Shown here one piece after another: positions 30,874-41,495 of a stretch of 54,395 nucleotides of DNA. A program made the translations under genes and the position numbers. The notes below the pieces were generated by a model, which ran no database searches, was not told where the DNA came from, and saw only the letters and a program-made list of their open reading frames with translations. Origin of the DNA: Rhodoplanes serenus (GTDB taxonomy: Bacteria; Pseudomonadota; Alphaproteobacteria; Rhizobiales; Xanthobacteraceae); contig WNKV01000024.1 of the NCBI GenBank assembly GCA_009720755.1, positions 1 through 54,395 on the forward strand. Direction: 5' to 3'. Position 1 is the stretch's first letter. Each line of letters starts with the position of its first letter.

Positions 30874-32448
30874 CTACCCCCAGCGCACGCCGTGGCGATC
30901 CAGCACCTCGCGGACGGCGTCGACCAGCCTGTCCTCGGCGACGGCGAACTGGGCCGGGCGGCTCTCGCGCCACTCCTGGTTCGACGCGATGGCGGCCGCC
31001 GCCTTGGCGCCCTCGATCAGATCCTTGATCTGCACCTGGCCGGCCGCCTTCTCGTCGGAGCCCTGGATGACGACGCACGGGCTCTTCCGCCGGTCCGCAT
31101 ATTTGAGCTGGTTGCCCATGTTCTTCGGATTGCCGAGATAGAGCTCCGACCTGATCCCGGCGGCGCGCAGGCGCGCCACCATGGCCTGGTAGTCGGCGAG
31201 GCGAGCCCGGTCGAACACGGTGACCACCACCGGACCGGGGGCCGGGGTCGCGTCGAGGCGGCCGATGAGCTGGAGCGCCGCCTGGAGCCGCGACACCCCG
31301 ATGGAGAAGCCGGTCGCCGGCACCGGCTCGCCGCGGAAGCGCGAGACGAGCCCGTCGTAGCGGCCGCCGCCGCCGACGGAGCCGAACCGCACCGGGCGGC
31401 CCTTCTCGTCCTTGGTGTCGAGCAGAAGCTCCACCTCGAAGACCGGGCCGGTGTAGTATTCGAGGCCGCGGACGACGGTGGCATCAACCACGATCCTGTC
31501 CTCTCGATACCCAGCTTCCCGACACAGGTTGATTATATCCCAGAGGCTTTGGACCCCATCTCGACCGATTGGATTGCCGGCTAAGTGGTCATGCCAGACA
31601 CTCAGCTTCTTATGGTCGTCTCTTGTGTAAGTGCCGGGAACGCCCATGAAGCTCGTAGCTCCAGCCCCGGAGAAGAAACGCTTATTTGAAATCTTTTTCA
31701 CAAAGTTGCTGAGAAAAGCTGCGATGAAGTCGATAGAATCGTCATCGAGCCCCGCGCCCTTGGTGAAATCGCCGCTCTCGTCCTTGCGGCCGTCGCCGAG
31801 AAGCTGGCGGACACCCTCGACGCCGAGCCGGTCGAGCTTGTCGATCGCCCGCAGCACCGTCAGGCGGCGGCCGGCGTTCTCCGGCCCGCCGAGCCCGATA
31901 GCCTCCAGCACGCCGTCGAGCACCTTGCGATTGTTGACCTTCACGACATACGAGCCGCGCGAGATCCCCAGCGCCTCCATGGTGTCGGCCGCCATCATGC
32001 AGATCTCGGCGTCGGCCGCCGGCGAGGCGGACCCCACCGTGTCGGCGTCGAACTGCATGAACTGGCGGAAGCGGCCGGGGCCGGGCTTCTCGTTGCGGAA
32101 CACCCAGCCGTAGCGATACGTCCGGTAGGGCAGGGCGATGTGCTGGAAGTTCTCGGCGACGTGGCGGGCGAGCGGCGCGGTGAGGTCGTAGCGCAGGCTC
32201 AGCCACTGCTCGTCGTCGTCCTGGAACGAGAACACGCCCTCGTTGGGGCGGTCCTGGTCGGGCAGGAACTTGCCGAGCGCATCGGTGTACTCGATCGCCG
32301 GGGTCTCGACCGGGTCGAAGCCGTAGTGCTCGTAGACGGCCCGGATGGTGTCGATCATCCGCTGCGTCGCGGCGATGTCGCCGGGGCCGCGGTCGACGAG
32401 GCCGCGCGGCAGCCGCGCCTTGAGCTTGGTCTTCTTGTCGGTGGCCAT
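30874..32448 (-). CDS. hisS: Histidine--tRNA ligase
   Basis: A 524-aa class II aminoacyl-tRNA synthetase charging tRNA-His. It has motif 2 ([14 protein letters not shown]), the histidine-binding [14 protein letters not shown] and motif 3 ([20 protein letters not shown]), then the C-terminal anticodon-binding domain. ATG 32448 ([20 protein letters not shown]) fits the family; the 21 extra upstream codons are unlikely. A stretch of ~260 bp inside the gene (about 31490-31740) is clearly AT-richer and encodes an unusual segment. The prophage end lies ~15 bp past the stop. Confidence 0.96.
   Translation of the reverse strand: MATDKKTKLKARLPRGLVDRGPGDIAATQRMIDTIRAVYEHYGFDPVETPAIEYTDALGKFLPDQDRPNEGVFSFQDDDEQWLSLRYDLTAPLARHVAENFQHIALPYRTYRYGWVFRNEKPGPGRFRQFMQFDADTVGSASPAADAEICMMAADTMEALGISRGSYVVKVNNRKVLDGVLEAIGLGGPENAGRRLTVLRAIDKLDRLGVEGVRQLLGDGRKDESGDFTKGAGLDDDSIDFIAAFLSNFVKKISNKRFFSGAGATSFMGVPGTYTRDDHKKLSVWHDHLAGNPIGRDGVQSLWDIINLCREAGYREDRIVVDATVVRGLEYYTGPVFEVELLLDTKDEKGRPVRFGSVGGGGRYDGLVSRFRGEPVPATGFSIGVSRLQAALQLIGRLDATPAPGPVVVTVFDRARLADYQAMVARLRAAGIRSELYLGNPKNMGNQLKYADRRKSPCVVIQGSDEKAAGQVQIKDLIEGAKAAAAIASNQEWRESRPAQFAVAEDRLVDAVREVLDRHGVRWG
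31490..31740 (-). other. AT-richer mosaic block inside hisS
   Basis: The base composition drops visibly (for example ATTTGAAATCTTTTTCACAA) within an otherwise very GC-rich gene. The encoded segment ([20 protein letters not shown] and on to [20 protein letters not shown]) lies between the well conserved GDFTKGAGL and [11 protein letters not shown] motifs. The frame is kept. It looks like a recombined or transferred piece. Confidence 0.6.
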
Positions 32449-32799
32449 GTGAGCTGTCTTCCCGCGGTCGGCTGGCACGACGGACGGCCGGCATCCGCCA
32501 TGGTCCGTCATACGCGGGCTCGACCCGCGTCTCCATCATCGGACAAGGGGCTCTTGTCGAAGGGATGGATGGCCGGGTCAAGCCCGGCCATGACGGAGAG
32601 GGGCGGGTGACCGGGCCGGGCCCGGCCCTGACCGGGCGAGGAGACAGAGGGCCGCGTCGGGCCGGCATCGGCAAGCCGTTCCGCCCCGCCGCGTTTCCGG
32701 CTACGGTCCGGCGCGAACCGGCCAGGCCCGGCACGGCCGCTGGTTTCGCCCACGGGTCGCCCGGACACCGCCCCTTGGAGATCGCCCAGGAGATCGCCC
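32449..32799. other. Divergent intergenic region with family 2 palindromic repeat
   Basis: No gene seen. It contains a pair of hairpins (about 32508-32550 and 32566-32597, the latter with GGCCGGGTCAAGCCCGGCC), the same unit as at 40490-40580. Promoters of hisS (minus) and the aminotransferase (plus) must lie here, but I cannot place them. Confidence 0.55.
32508..32600. repeat. Interspersed palindromic repeat, family 2 (copy a)
   Basis: Two neighbouring hairpins in an arm arrangement GTCAT...ATC / GGATGG...CCATGAC. The second has the near-perfect stem ATGGCCGGG/CCCGGCCAT with a short loop. A second copy lies at 40490-40580. Confidence 0.65.
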
Positions 32800-34140
<1,341 letters not shown>

Positions 34141-34175
34141 GTGTCTTTGTTCGTCGTGGCAAGACGCTGGTTCTC

Positions 34176-34199
34176 CCTCTCCCCGCACGCGGGGAGAGG
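34176..34199. repeat. Interspersed palindromic repeat, family 1 (copy c)
   Basis: CCTCTCCCCGC, 2-base loop, GCGGGGAGAGG followed by GTCGGGGTGAGGGG. It lies in the 97-bp gap between the aminotransferase and the glycosyltransferase-like gene. Confidence 0.75.
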
Positions 34200-34237
34200 G
34201 TCGGGGTGAGGGGTCGCCCTGAACTCAGGAGTTTCGC

Positions 34238-35890
34238 ATGAGCAAGCGCAGTGTCCTCGGGCGGCTGGTCGACTTCGCCCGCCGCGAGCCCGGCGAGGTG
34301 CTCGCCATCGTGCTCGTGCTGCACGTCCTGATGTGGACCTTCCTGCCGGCGCTGCTCAACGCCAACCTTCAGCTCGACCTCGCCGAGGATCTGGCGCTCG
34401 GCAAGGAATGGCAGCTCGTCTACTGGAAGCATCCGCCGCTGCCGTGGTGGCTGGCCGCCGGACTCTACGAGCTCACGGGCGACGTGCGCAGCGTCTATCT
34501 GCTCGGCTCACTGTCGGCGACCATCACGATGGCGGTGCTGTGGCGCCTCGGCCGCGACATCGTCGGGGCGTTCCCGGCGCTTCTCGCGGTGCTCGCCCTC
34601 GAAGGGCTGCACTTCCTCAACTTCTCGGCCGTCAAGTTCGCCCACGATCAGTGTCAGTTGCCGTTCTGGGCGCTGACGGCGCTGTTCTTCCACCGGGCGC
34701 TGACCCGCGAGAAGGTGCTCGACTGGGCTCTCGCGGGCGTGTTCCTGGCGCTGGCCTTCTGGTCGAAATACGCCGCTTTCGCGCTCGCCGCGACGCTCGG
34801 CCTGTTCCTCCTGGTCGATGTCGACGCGCGGAAAGCCTGGCGGACGCCCGGTCCCTACGTCATGGCGCTCGCCTTCGCGGTGGTGATCGCGCCGAACGCC
34901 TGGGCCGTGGTCCAGAGTGATTTCCTGCCGTTCCGCTATGTCGACGCGCGGGCCAAGACCGCGGACCACTGGTGGCAGTTCATCGTCTTTCCGCTCCAGT
35001 GGGGACTCGGCCAGCTCCTCTTCCTGCTGCCGATGCTGGGGCTGCTGGCGCTGCTCTACCCGATCGCGCGCACGACGCCGGCGCCTCTCACGATCGGCGA
35101 CGTCGATCCCAATGTGGTCCGCTCGGGGGCTCTCGATCGCCGCTATCTCGCCTGGATGGCGCTCGGACCGTTCGCGGTCACCACCGTGGTCGCCACCGTT
35201 CTCGGCCGGCTGCCGGTCGCCATGTGGGGCTACCCGCTGTGGGATCTGCTGCCGCTCGCCGTCCTGGCCTGGCGGGGCGCTCCTGCGGAGGAGCGGCGGC
35301 TGCGCTGGTTTGCCGGGGCCGCCATCACGACTCTCTTCGCCATTCCGCTCGTCTATGTGGTGGTCGAGGAGGTCGAGCCCTATTGGCGCGACCGGCCGAA
35401 GGCGACCCAGTTCCCCGGCCGTCGGCTCGCCGAGATCGTCTCGCGCGACTTCTTCGAGAAGACCGGGCGGCCGCTCGCCTACGTGGCCGGCACCGAGTTC
35501 GCCGCCAACAATGTCGCGGTGTACGCGCCGACGCGGCCGCACGTCATCGTCCACGGCCGGCCCGAGCTGAGCCCGTGGATCGACATGGCCGACGTGCGCC
35601 GCCAGGGCCTGCTGCTGGTGTGGGAGGAGCACGGCCAGCCGCTGGTCGAGGGCTGGATGAAGACCTTCCCGGGCGCCACGGTGCGGGGCCGCATCACGCT
35701 GCCCCGCCAGGCCCGCGGCAAGGTCGCCCCGGTGCGGCTGCAATACGCCATCGTGCCGCCCGAGGGGGCGCCGCTGATCATCCTGCCGCCGGCCGCGATG
35801 CCGCCCGCCGGGGCGTCGCCGCCCGCGCCGCCACCGCCCGCAGCGCCACCGCCCGCACCGCCGCGGCCGGACGCCCCGCCGCCCGGGTGA
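34238..35890 (+). CDS. Membrane glycosyltransferase, family 39 / ArnT-like
   Basis: A 550-aa polytopic inner-membrane protein with about ten hydrophobic segments in residues 20-390, beginning VLAIVLVLHVLMWTFLPALL. LQLDLAEDLALGKEWQLVYW and KHPPLPWWLAAGLYEL in the first periplasmic loop match GT39-like enzymes that use polyprenyl-phosphate sugars. Residues ~390-520 form a soluble C-terminal domain. The last ~40 residues are almost only Pro and Ala, an odd low-complexity tail. Substrate is unknown; envelope glycan or lipid A modification is plausible. Confidence 0.82.
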   Translation: MSKRSVLGRLVDFARREPGEVLAIVLVLHVLMWTFLPALLNANLQLDLAEDLALGKEWQLVYWKHPPLPWWLAAGLYELTGDVRSVYLLGSLSATITMAVLWRLGRDIVGAFPALLAVLALEGLHFLNFSAVKFAHDQCQLPFWALTALFFHRALTREKVLDWALAGVFLALAFWSKYAAFALAATLGLFLLVDVDARKAWRTPGPYVMALAFAVVIAPNAWAVVQSDFLPFRYVDARAKTADHWWQFIVFPLQWGLGQLLFLLPMLGLLALLYPIARTTPAPLTIGDVDPNVVRSGALDRRYLAWMALGPFAVTTVVATVLGRLPVAMWGYPLWDLLPLAVLAWRGAPAEERRLRWFAGAAITTLFAIPLVYVVVEEVEPYWRDRPKATQFPGRRLAEIVSRDFFEKTGRPLAYVAGTEFAANNVAVYAPTRPHVIVHGRPELSPWIDMADVRRQGLLLVWEEHGQPLVEGWMKTFPGATVRGRITLPRQARGKVAPVRLQYAIVPPEGAPLIILPPAAMPPAGASPPAPPPPAAPPPAPPRPDAPPPG

Positions 35891-35902
35891 TCACCGCGCC
35901 GG

Positions 35903-36100
35903 TCAGGCGGCGCGCGCCCCGAAGCCGGCCGCCTCGATGGCGGCGACCAGCGTCGCCGCCGTCGCCGAGGTGGCCGCCTCGACCCGGCCGCTGCCGAGAT
36001 CGATGGTCACCTGCGCCTGCGGGTCCTGCGTCCTGATGATGCGCTCGACCGCCTTGACGCAGCCGTCGCAGGTCATGCCGGTGACGTCGAGTTTGACCAT
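35903..36100 (-). CDS. Heavy-metal-associated (HMA) domain protein, CopZ-like
   Basis: A 65-aa protein consisting of one HMA fold, with the metal site MTCDGC (residues 9-14) and the usual VTIDLGSGRVEA strand. It is probably a copper chaperone or small metal-binding protein. No copper ATPase gene is next to it. It converges on the glycosyltransferase gene (12 bp between stops). Confidence 0.88.
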   Translation of the reverse strand: MVKLDVTGMTCDGCVKAVERIIRTQDPQAQVTIDLGSGRVEAATSATAATLVAAIEAAGFGARAA

Positions 36101-36298
36101 GGGCTCCAGCCTTTCGCTCGGGTGGGGTGGCGTCGTCCGGGGGCGGAGGAGTCGTGCCGGAGTGCGGCGCCGATGTCCACCCTTGCGGGCCTGGTTCGGC
36201 GGCGGAGTGCTTGCGCCCCCTGCCGGGGTTGTCGAGAGTGGGGCGGAGCGGCGAATCACCCCGATGTTCCGCCATCTTTTCCGGTCCCGGAGCTGCGC

Positions 36299-37996
36299 AT
36301 GGCCCGCCTCGGTGCGTTCTTCGTCGGCCTCTGCATGGCGCTGATCGCCGGCTCGCTCGGCGTCCTGATGTACCTGTATGCCGGCACGTCCGGGGCCGAA
36401 TCGGCGGTCGTCTCGCTGGTCGCCCTCACGGGCCTCGCCGTCTACAACGCCGTCGCCCTGCGCCAGAGCGCCAGCAGCGGCCCGGTGGCCGACCTGTCGC
36501 GCGGCACCGCCGATCTCGCCCGCCAGGTGATGGATCTGGGACGCCGCGTCGCCATCATGGAGAGCCGGCTGGACGGCGTGCTCGACCGGGTGGGGGAGGC
36601 CGCGAAGCCGCTGTCCGACGAGATCGGCGAGCTCGGCAGCCTGCTCACCCAGCTCGCCGAGACGGTGGCGACCCACGACACCCTGATGCGCTCCGGCGCG
36701 CCCGGCAGCCCCTATGCGGCACCGCACGCGCCCGCCCGCCCGGCGGAGCCGCCAGCCGCCCCGGTCGTCGTGGCGCATCCCTCGGCGGCGATCGCGCCCG
36801 CAGTGCCCCTAGCGGCCGCCGTGACGGCCCCGACCGTGGCGGTGTCGTCGGCGCCGGCGGTCGCGCCGGCCGCTCCGCTCGTCCCGCCCGCCGCGCCGGT
36901 GCTCGATCCGCCCCCCGCCGGGGCGCTCGCCGGCCTGAGCCGCGAGGCCGCCGCGGCGGTGGTGCGTGACGCCGTCGAGGCCGGCCGCATCGATCTCCTG
37001 CTCCAGCCGGTGGTGATGCTGCCGCAGCGCAAGGTCCGCTATTACGAGGCGGTGGCGCGGCTGCGCGCCCCGGACGGCACCGTGCTGACCCCGGCCGACT
37101 TCCTGCCGGTGGCCGAGGCGAGCGGCCTGATCGCCCGGCTCGACAACGCCATGCTGTTCCGCTGTGTCCAGGTGGTGCGGCGGCTGATCGGCAAGAACCG
37201 CGACATCGGGCTGTTCTGCAACATCTCGGCCGCGACCCTGGCGGACCCCGAGTTCTTCCCGCAGTTCAGCGAGTTCGCCGAGGCCAACCGGGCGCTGGCG
37301 CCGGCCTTCGTGTTCGAGATGCGGCAGGATGCCTATCGGGGGCTCGGTCCGATCGAGAGCGAGAGCCTGGCGGCGCTGGCCGACCGCGGCTTCCGCTTCT
37401 CGCTCGACCATGTCGGCGACATGCGGTTCGAGCCGCGCGACCTCGCCGACCGCGGCTTCCGCTTCGTCAAGGTGTCGGCGGCACTGCTGCTCGCCCGCAC
37501 GGCGGCGCCGGCGACCGACATCCACCCGGCCGACCTCGCCGGTCTGCTCGGCCGCTACGGGATCGAGCTGATCGCCGAGCGGATCGAGACCGAGGCCACC
37601 GTGGTCGATCTGCTCGACTACGACGTCAAGCTCGGCCAGGGCTTCCTGTTCTCGCCGCCGCGGCCGGTGCGGCCGGAAGTGCTGCAAAGCGGCCCCGACC
37701 GCATCGGCGATCTGGCCGGCGCCCTGGAGGTCCGGCCCGCGGGTGCCTCTGGCGCAGCGGTGCCGGGGGCGCTCGCCGCCCCCCTGGTGGTCGGGATTCA
37801 GGCCGCCGGGATTCAGGCGGCCGCGACGCAGGCGACCGTGCGGCCGCCGGCGCCGGCGCCTGCCGGCACCGCGGTGGTCCGCCCGGCCGAGCGCCGCCCC
37901 GCCGCCCCCGAGGCGGCTCAGGCGGCGGCCGGTCAGGCCCGCGATCCCGGCACCGTGCTGGCCCAGATCGCCCGCGGCATGCTGGCCCGCAAATAA
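36299..37996 (+). CDS. Membrane-anchored degenerate EAL-domain protein
   Basis: A 565-aa protein. Two N-terminal membrane helices (residues ~4-27 and ~36-56) are followed by a helical region, a long Ala/Pro linker (~135-215) and an EAL domain (~220-465). The EAL motif reads EAVAR, and the usual DDFG reads LDHVGD, so key metal ligands are changed; c-di-GMP hydrolysis is doubtful. ERIETEATVVDLL and LGQGFLFSPPRPV are kept. The tail is another Ala/Pro stretch. ATG 36299 has GGAG six bases upstream; longer frames are not supported. It may bind c-di-GMP or a partner rather than cut it. Confidence 0.85.
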   Translation: MARLGAFFVGLCMALIAGSLGVLMYLYAGTSGAESAVVSLVALTGLAVYNAVALRQSASSGPVADLSRGTADLARQVMDLGRRVAIMESRLDGVLDRVGEAAKPLSDEIGELGSLLTQLAETVATHDTLMRSGAPGSPYAAPHAPARPAEPPAAPVVVAHPSAAIAPAVPLAAAVTAPTVAVSSAPAVAPAAPLVPPAAPVLDPPPAGALAGLSREAAAAVVRDAVEAGRIDLLLQPVVMLPQRKVRYYEAVARLRAPDGTVLTPADFLPVAEASGLIARLDNAMLFRCVQVVRRLIGKNRDIGLFCNISAATLADPEFFPQFSEFAEANRALAPAFVFEMRQDAYRGLGPIESESLAALADRGFRFSLDHVGDMRFEPRDLADRGFRFVKVSAALLLARTAAPATDIHPADLAGLLGRYGIELIAERIETEATVVDLLDYDVKLGQGFLFSPPRPVRPEVLQSGPDRIGDLAGALEVRPAGASGAAVPGALAAPLVVGIQAAGIQAAATQATVRPPAPAPAGTAVVRPAERRPAAPEAAQAAAGQARDPGTVLAQIARGMLARK

Positions 37997-38278
37997 GCGG
38001 GCGGTCCGCAAATAGGCGGGCGGCCCGCAAATGATACTGTTCCCGGGTGATCGGTTCGCCGCCGTTCCGGGGCGCGGCCCCCGGATCGGCGCGTCGCGCC
38101 GTCCGGGTGCCGCGAGCCCGGAACCCAGCCAAACACGTCATCCCGCGGCAGGCTTTTGACTCTCGGCTGGATTCCGGACAGCCGCTTCGCGGCTTCCGGA
38201 ATGACCAACGAATGGAACAGCCGGATTCGTATGATGAGTGAGCCGGCGCTCTTGCATGCCGCGCGCGCCGGCCCGCCG
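37997..38278. other. Intergenic region with palindromic repeat, family 3
   Basis: No gene seen. Just past the EAL gene GCGGGCGGTCCGCAAATA-like units are repeated two or three times (37996-38035). At about 38138-38207 lies a copy of family 3 (CGGCTGGATTCCGG ... CCGGAATGACC), which also occurs inside ileS. Confidence 0.55.
38138..38207. repeat. Interspersed palindromic repeat, family 3 (intergenic copy)
   Basis: The unit starts CGTCATCCCG and ends TTCCGGAATGACC, with CGGCTGGATTCCGG in the middle. The same elements in the same order appear at 45118-45221 inside ileS. Confidence 0.65.
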
Positions 38279-39259
38279 TCACTTCCGCAGCAGCGCCGGC
38301 TTGGCGGCCGGGGCCGGAGTCCACAACGGGACGCTCCAGTTGGTCATCGCCTGCCAGCCGCTGCCGGTGCTGCGCGCATAGGCATCGGCGGTGACGATCA
38401 GGTTCAGCTTCATGGGGCCGAAGTCGTAGCCGAACAGCGCCCCGAGGGCGACCTGCTTGGAGCGGCGGTCGCCGATCGGATCGAAGGGCGGCGTCGTGTA
38501 CAGCCCGAGCGGATCGGTGTCGCCGGTGGTCTGGAGCATCACGGCCGCCACCGGGCCGACCTCGAACTTGCGGATCTTCCGGGTCAGCGTGACGTCGGCG
38601 TAGAAGACATCGCCCGACGTGTACTCGGACCGGCGGTTCTTGGTGTTGATCTCGTAGTAGAGATTCGCCGTGAAGTTGTAGCTCGATCCGAGATGCGTGA
38701 CCGCCCAGCGCGGCTGGAAGGTCCAGAAGTCGAGGCCCGGGCCGCCGGTGCCGGCGGTCGGCGGCAGCACCGCGAGCGCGTCGGTCACCGTCCCGGTCGG
38801 GGCGTAGAAGCCGAAGCCGACCGAGGTGAACCAGCCGTTGCCCAGCGTCCAGGACAGGTTGATGGGCGACACGAAGGTGTTGTGCAGGCCCAGCTCGTCG
38901 CGGATCAGCGTGTCGGTCGGCCGCAGCTCGGCGGTGTTCCAGACGAAGGACTGCGCCACATAGGCGTTGAAGGCGGCGCCGAAGAGCTGCCGGCCGGGCA
39001 CCCACATGACGATCGCGGTGGGCGCGGCGGTGGTATCGTGGATGCCGGAGTTCTTGCCGTTCCGGTCGACGATGTTCACGTCGTAATAGAACGTGTTGAG
39101 GTTGAGGTAGAGGCCGGGCGGCGGCGAGGCGCCGGCCGGCACCCCGAGGGTGATGCCGGTGCGGGTCGCCTCGTGGACTCCCGGCTCGTAGGCGGCGGCG
39201 CTGCCCGCCAGCCCGGCCGCGACCCCGATTCCGATCAGCAAGGATTTGGGTTTGAACAT
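38279..39259 (-). CDS. Outer-membrane MetA-pathway (Phenol_MetA_deg / SphA-like) family protein
   Basis: A 326-aa protein with a signal peptide (SLLIGIGVAAGLAGSAAA, cut near residue 23) and an alternating beta-barrel pattern ending in WSVPLWTPAPAAKPALLRK. LYLNLNTFYYDVNIVDRNGK and LGALFGYDFGPMKLNLIVTA fit the PF13557 group (outer-membrane proteins linked to transport or meta-pathway phenol degradation). No aromatic degradation genes are nearby, so the substrate is open. Confidence 0.78.
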   Translation of the reverse strand: MFKPKSLLIGIGVAAGLAGSAAAYEPGVHEATRTGITLGVPAGASPPPGLYLNLNTFYYDVNIVDRNGKNSGIHDTTAAPTAIVMWVPGRQLFGAAFNAYVAQSFVWNTAELRPTDTLIRDELGLHNTFVSPINLSWTLGNGWFTSVGFGFYAPTGTVTDALAVLPPTAGTGGPGLDFWTFQPRWAVTHLGSSYNFTANLYYEINTKNRRSEYTSGDVFYADVTLTRKIRKFEVGPVAAVMLQTTGDTDPLGLYTTPPFDPIGDRRSKQVALGALFGYDFGPMKLNLIVTADAYARSTGSGWQAMTNWSVPLWTPAPAAKPALLRK

Positions 39260-39514
39260 CTCGTTCTCCTGGGCGGCCGCGTCCCGGCAATTGGGGCGCG
39301 ACGATCGGTGCGTGGCCGACCGTGTTCCATCCTATACCCAGGCACCTGCAACCCGAGCGCGGCCTCGGCAATGGCCCTGCCAAAACGGGTAAGGTGTGCT
39401 CAGAACAACACACTCGGCTGCGCAGCGTCGCCGGCGGCCTGTGACGGACGGGCTGTCTCGTCACCGCCCAAACGAGGGTCCCCCTTCGCCGGAAAATGCT
39501 TTAGACCGGCCCCC

Positions 39515-40384
39515 ATGAGCATCCCGTTCCCTCCCGTCATCGACCATTTCGCCCCGCTCGCCACCCGTTACGACGTTGCCTTCTGCGACGTGTGGGGGGT
39601 GATCCACAACGGCATCGCGCACTTTCCGGAGGCCTGCGAGGCGCTGCGGCGCTTCCGCGCCGGCGGCGGCAGCGTCGTGCTGCTCACCAATGCGCCGCGC
39701 GACGGTGCCGTGGTGGAATCATTTCTCGACACCCTGAAGGTGCCGCGCGACGCCTGGGACGTGATCGTCACCTCCGGCGACGTCGCCCGCGCCGAGATCG
39801 AGGCGCGCCGGGACCAGCCGGTGCTGCATATCGGTCCGGAGCGCGACAGCTCGATGTTCGACCACCTGGCGGTGCGCTTCGCCGATGTGGATGCGGCCGG
39901 CTACGCGGTGTGCTCCGGCCTCTACGACGACGAGACCGAGACCCCGGACGATTACCGCGACCTGATGGCCGCCATGCGGGCGCGCGATCTGTTCATGATC
40001 TGCGCCAATCCGGACCGGGTGGTCGAGCGCGGCGACCGGCTGGTCTACTGTGCCGGCGCGGTCGCGGATCTGTACGAGAGCATGGGCGGCGCGGTGCTGT
40101 TCTCGGGCAAGCCGTACCGGCCGATCTATCAGCGGGCGCTCGCCCGCGCGGCAGCACTACGGGGCGCCCCGGTGGGGCTCGACCGGGTGGTGGCGATCGG
40201 CGACTCGGTGCGCACCGACCTGCGCGGCGCCACCGGCTTCGGCATCGATTGCCTGTTCGTCACCGCCGGCATCCACGCCGAGGAGCTGGGCGGCCGCGAG
40301 ACCATCGACCACGGCGCGCTCGCCGCGATCTTCAGCGAGGCCGGGGTGCTGCCCGCCGTGGTGACCCGCCGCCTCGCCTGGTGA
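39515..40384 (+). CDS. HAD-superfamily hydrolase (TIGR01459-like)
   Basis: A 289-aa HAD phosphatase. Motif I is FCDVWGVIHNG (D25), motif II VVLLTNAPR, and the late motifs are FSGKPYRPIYQRAL and VVAIGDSVRTDLRGA. The DVWGVIH start and length match the alphaproteobacterial TIGR01459 group, related to NagD-type sugar phosphatases. Substrate is unknown. The second acid usually seen in motif I (DxD) is replaced by DxW, as in this group. Confidence 0.87.
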   Translation: MSIPFPPVIDHFAPLATRYDVAFCDVWGVIHNGIAHFPEACEALRRFRAGGGSVVLLTNAPRDGAVVESFLDTLKVPRDAWDVIVTSGDVARAEIEARRDQPVLHIGPERDSSMFDHLAVRFADVDAAGYAVCSGLYDDETETPDDYRDLMAAMRARDLFMICANPDRVVERGDRLVYCAGAVADLYESMGGAVLFSGKPYRPIYQRALARAAALRGAPVGLDRVVAIGDSVRTDLRGATGFGIDCLFVTAGIHAEELGGRETIDHGALAAIFSEAGVLPAVVTRRLAW

Positions 40385-40489
40385 CGGCGAGCGGGGCGGC
40401 ACACCTTCGCCAGTCCCGCGCCAGCGGGACTCGGCCTTCTCGAAAACAGCGGCTCTGCTGTGTGATGCCGATGGCCGCCGGTGCCGACT

Positions 40490-40580
40490 CGTCATGCCCG
40501 GCCTTCGTGCCGGGCATCCACGACGTCGAGCCGAGCAGCGATAAACACGTGGATGGCCGGGACGAGCCCGGCCATGACGG
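40490..40580. repeat. Interspersed palindromic repeat, family 2 (copy b)
   Basis: GTCATGCCCGGC...GCCGGGCATCCACG and CGTGGATGGCCGGG...CCCGGCCATGAC form two hairpins that are also inverted relative to one another. Confidence 0.7.
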
Positions 40581-40619
40581 AGGATGCAGTCGGAGACTGC
40601 TGCCGTTGGTGTGACCGCT

Positions 40620-40690
40620 GGGTCCCCGCTTCGCGGGGACGACTGGAGAGGGCACCGGGTCCCCGCTTCGCGGTGACGATTGGAGGATCT
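40620..40690. repeat. Two tandem hairpin units
   Basis: GGGTCCCCGCTTCGCGGGGA at 40620 and GGGTCCCCGCTTCGCGGTGA at 40658 are near-identical, each a CCCCGC/GCGGGG-type hairpin followed by CGAnTGGAG. One base differs in the second stem. Confidence 0.65.
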
Positions 40691-40737
40691 CGCCGGCGCC
40701 GAAACGGCGCGGCGATCTCGAGTCTGCTCGAGCCGTT

Positions 40738-41439
40738 CTACTTGAACAGCGCGTCGATCGACGACTGGTTGCTGCACTCGGGCTGCTTGGCCGGGGTCGG
40801 CTTCGAGAACAGATCGTCGACCGTGTTCTGGTCGATGCCCTCGCCGTCGAGCTGCGGCCCGTTGAGCAGCAGGCGCTCCCTGCGCTCGGCCGCCTTGCGC
40901 TCGTCGTCGCTGACGAAGGCGGCGCCCTTCGAGCTGCCGACTGCGCTGGCGAAGCGCGTCACCCGCGTCTCGATGTGTTGCAGCGTCTCGATGACCTTGG
41001 CGATGCGCTGCCCGGTAATGTCCTGGAACGAGCAGGCCTCGAAGATCACCACCATCTTCTCCTGCACCAGCGCCTGATAGGCCGCGATGTCGCTCGCATC
41101 GGCCGCCATCAGCGTCTCGGCGCATTCCATGATGGTGTTGGTGGCGCCCTCGGTCGCCTTGACGATCGCGCCCAGCTCCTGCCCGGCGGCCGGGATGCGG
41201 TTCTTCTTCAGCTCGTCGGCCTGGAGCGCGCCGATCTCGCCGCGCATCCGCTCGATGTAGCCGGCGATCTCGCGCATCTCGCGGTAGACCGCGGTGTCCA
41301 TCGTCTCGAAGAACACCTGCAAGGATTGCGCGGTGATCTCCGCCAGCGACAGCACATCGGCCAGCGACACGTCCTCGCGCCGCTTGTCGTGCAGGCACTC
41401 GATCAAGCTTTCGAGCTGCTGCGTTTTGACCCTCGCCAT
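40738..41439 (-). CDS. cheZ: Protein phosphatase CheZ
   Basis: A 233-aa helical protein that removes phosphate from CheY-P. It has the CheZ active-site helix with ACSFQDITGQRIAKVIETLQ (the catalytic Gln is in QDITGQ) and a C-terminal NQSSIDALFK that should bind CheY, as in the CheZ family. It lies 56 bp downstream of cheY in the same direction, so the two probably form an operon. No other chemotaxis gene is in the window. Confidence 0.87.
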   Translation of the reverse strand: MARVKTQQLESLIECLHDKRREDVSLADVLSLAEITAQSLQVFFETMDTAVYREMREIAGYIERMRGEIGALQADELKKNRIPAAGQELGAIVKATEGATNTIMECAETLMAADASDIAAYQALVQEKMVVIFEACSFQDITGQRIAKVIETLQHIETRVTRFASAVGSSKGAAFVSDDERKAAERRERLLLNGPQLDGEGIDQNTVDDLFSKPTPAKQPECSNQSSIDALFK

Positions 41440-41495
41440 GGCGAGTCTGCTCCCATGCGGCCGGCGCGGATCGTCACCGCAACCGGCAGTCCCCC

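Larger units (their letters stand above)
40385..40737. other. Intergenic region packed with palindromic repeats
   Basis: No gene seen in ~350 bp between two convergent genes. It holds a family 2 repeat (about 40490-40580) and two tandem copies of a GGGTCCCCGCTTCGCGG hairpin unit (about 40620-40650 and 40658-40690). These may end transcription from both sides. Confidence 0.6.

Noticed and set aside
40385-40737. Hairpin cluster as a CRISPR array
   Set aside because: Units are few, unequal in spacing and palindromic without unique spacers of constant length; no cas gene is near.
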